DNA from: Fidelibacterota bacterium
GTDB taxonomy: Bacteria; Fidelibacterota; UBA2242
Assembly (NCBI GenBank): GCA_030655795.1
Contig: JAUSPJ010000364.1
Span: 1-6,903 of the forward strand
Direction: 5' to 3'
Length of the DNA stretch: 6,903 bases
Every line of letters starts with the position of its first letter. The stretch's first letter is position 1. The notes beneath the pieces are model-generated. The model worked only from the letters and a program-made list of their open reading frames with translations, had not been told where the DNA came from and did not search any database. Positions 6,084 through 6,903 of this stretch are shown one piece after another. The position numbers and the translations under genes are program-made.

Positions 6084-6265
6084 ACGGGCTGAAATTTACG
6101 ATAACGGTACCAGAGTTTGCGAAGTCCCGCACTTTTGCCTTCTATAATTTAGATTTATAGGTATGAGCAATAACCTGTCTTTAACATTTTGTCAAATCCC
6201 CAAAATCTAAAGTGCGGGATTTAGCGATAGCGTCGCAAACTCTGTGTTATCTGAAGCTTTGACGG
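6084..6265. repeat. Long imperfect palindromic element (MITE/REP-like)
   Basis: It has nested inverted arms: CAGAGTTTGCGA at 6111-6122 pairs with TCGCAAACTCTG at 6233-6244 (12/12), and TCCCGCACTTT at 6125-6135 pairs with AAAGTGCGGGA at 6209-6219 (11/11). ATAAC/GTTAT (6101-6105, 6246-6250) lies outside them. The right arm has about 14 extra bases that form a small hairpin of their own (TTTGCGA against TCGCTAAA). The core between arms is about 73 bp and codes for nothing recognised. It separates the HepT-like operon from the DUF433 operon and accounts for most of the non-coding DNA between 6047 and 6282. Outer and inner blocks resemble the palindrome split by the IS. Confidence 0.7.
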
Positions 6266-6282
6266 CCTTGAAAGTCCATGAG

Positions 6283-6744
6283 TTATAACTTATCCCAAAA
6301 ATCTGAAATAACCTTCTTTATATCACTCCATAGTGGTTTAATATTATCTACTAACTCCAGCATCTTTTCGCCTCTTAGTTGAAAACCGTATCCGCTTACA
6401 AACCGATGTCTAAAGTTTCTATAAGGATATAACCTGCTTACTATATCCTGGTTAAATATTGGGATCTTCCCTTCAGGAGGATTAAATGACAAAACCAGAA
6501 GTTCTTTATGCCAACTTTCTCCTTTAGGCATAGTCAAGTAATACCTCTTACTTATCCGCTTTAAAATATTCTCTGTTCCATTATAAAAATTCATCAAATA
6601 AGTTCCCATTGCTGGTTCTATAGAAAAATCTTCTCTTTGAGAATCAAATCTACTTCTGACTTTAGAAAGTCTCTCTAAAGTCTCTTCTATTGCCTTCTCC
6701 TCATCTAATATATCTTCCCATAGCTCCTTATATTCCTCGTTCAT
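6283..6744 (-). CDS. HepT-like HEPN toxin (partner of MNT antitoxin)
   Basis: 153 residues, all-helical in appearance. The N-terminal 40 residues look like a charged helix. The remainder matches my recollection of the HepT-like_2 type: FYNGTENILKRISKRY (53-68), MPKGESWHKELL (72-83), then YRNFRHRFVSGYGFQL (108-123). HepT proteins are HEPN ribonuclease toxins inhibited by an MNT nucleotidyltransferase that can AMPylate a tyrosine in the RX4-6HXY motif. Here R112 and Y119 fit, but the position of the motif His is S117 (R-x4-S-x-Y); H113 is nearby but in different spacing. The start is supported by AAGGGGAAGG at 6760-6751, six bases upstream, and by a 17-bp overlap with the MNT gene end, indicating one operon. 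It is the last gene before the palindromic element at 6084-6265, which may end the transcript. Confidence 0.82.
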   Translation of the reverse strand: MNEEYKELWEDILDEEKAIEETLERLSKVRSRFDSQREDFSIEPAMGTYLMNFYNGTENILKRISKRYYLTMPKGESWHKELLVLSFNPPEGKIPIFNQDIVSRLYPYRNFRHRFVSGYGFQLRGEKMLELVDNIKPLWSDIKKVISDFWDKL

Positions 6745-6903
6745 ATAAGACCTTCCCCTTAGATAAAATTCTTTTATAAAGATGTTCTCTTACATCATCC
6801 AGATCAACTATATCCACTTCGTTATTCACTGCCATGGAAACTTTACCATAATATTTAAAAAACTCTCTGGGTTCAATCCCACTAACTGCTATATCAATAT
6901 CCT
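6728..6903 (-). CDS. MNT-type nucleotidyltransferase antitoxin, 3' end (5' part outside window)
   Basis: The last 57 codons of a minus-strand gene run in from the right edge and stop at TAA 6730-6728. It begins at DIDIAV, the D-x-D metal-binding pair of the minimal nucleotidyltransferase (GSx10DxD) active site; the third acidic position follows in EVDIVDLDDV. The end, RILSKGKVLYERGI, is typical of MNT proteins. The Gly-Ser part is beyond the window. These proteins are antitoxins to HepT and may AMPylate it. It precedes the HepT-like gene and overlaps it by 17 bp, the standard order for MNT/HepT modules. Confidence 0.85.
   Translation of the reverse strand, partial: DIDIAVSGIEPREFFKYYGKVSMAVNNEVDIVDLDDVREHLYKRILSKGKVLYERGI

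Noticed and set aside
1..6903. tRNA, rRNA, CRISPR array or riboswitch
   Set aside because: I looked for cloverleaf ends, regularly spaced direct repeats and known aptamer cores and saw none; the repeats present are inverted or few.

Overview
The window looks like a chromosomal piece from a member of the FCB group (Bacteroidota, Balneolota, Ignavibacteria, Calditrichota or a related candidate phylum). The main clue is the carbamoyl-phosphate synthase large subunit at the left end. Its second ATP-grasp domain carries the GSGAYRIGSSVEFDW signature and the protein ends in SWQEYS, as I remember for the Bacteroidota-type enzyme rather than the proteobacterial one. This is recall, not a search result, and the exact phylum cannot be fixed here.

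Layout: (1) 2-2110, plus strand, the 3' two thirds of carB, a core pyrimidine/arginine gene. (2) 2138-3319, minus strand, a complete AAA_14/DUF4143 ATPase that converges on carB with a 27-bp gap. It has no clear Shine-Dalgarno, and short GTAAATAT repeats are packed just upstream of its start. (3) 3320-3611, a gene-poor stretch with gene remnants and a 25-bp near-exact copy of the carB 3' region. (4) 3612-5369, a complete IS1182-like insertion sequence with 14-bp perfect terminal inverted repeats and one intact DDE transposase. It sits in the middle of a palindrome and splits it. (5) 5432-6046, minus strand, a DUF433 antitoxin / DUF5615 PIN-like toxin pair overlapping at TAATG; the toxin appears broken by a one-base frameshift. 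(6) 6084-6265, a long imperfect palindromic repeat related to the one split by the IS. (7) 6283-6903, minus strand, a HepT-like HEPN toxin and the 3' end of its MNT nucleotidyltransferase partner.

Everything right of carB is accessory, visibly more AT-rich DNA on the minus strand: an ATPase often found in such regions, a transposon, two toxin-antitoxin modules and palindromic repeats between them. The carB gene is the conserved anchor and the rest looks like a turnover zone built up behind it. I see no single new multi-gene system. The best leads are the palindromic element family framing the DUF433/DUF5615 module and hosting the IS, the carB 3'-fragment beyond the ATPase, the repeats at the ATPase start, the toxin frameshift, and the atypical HEPN motif in the HepT-like protein.
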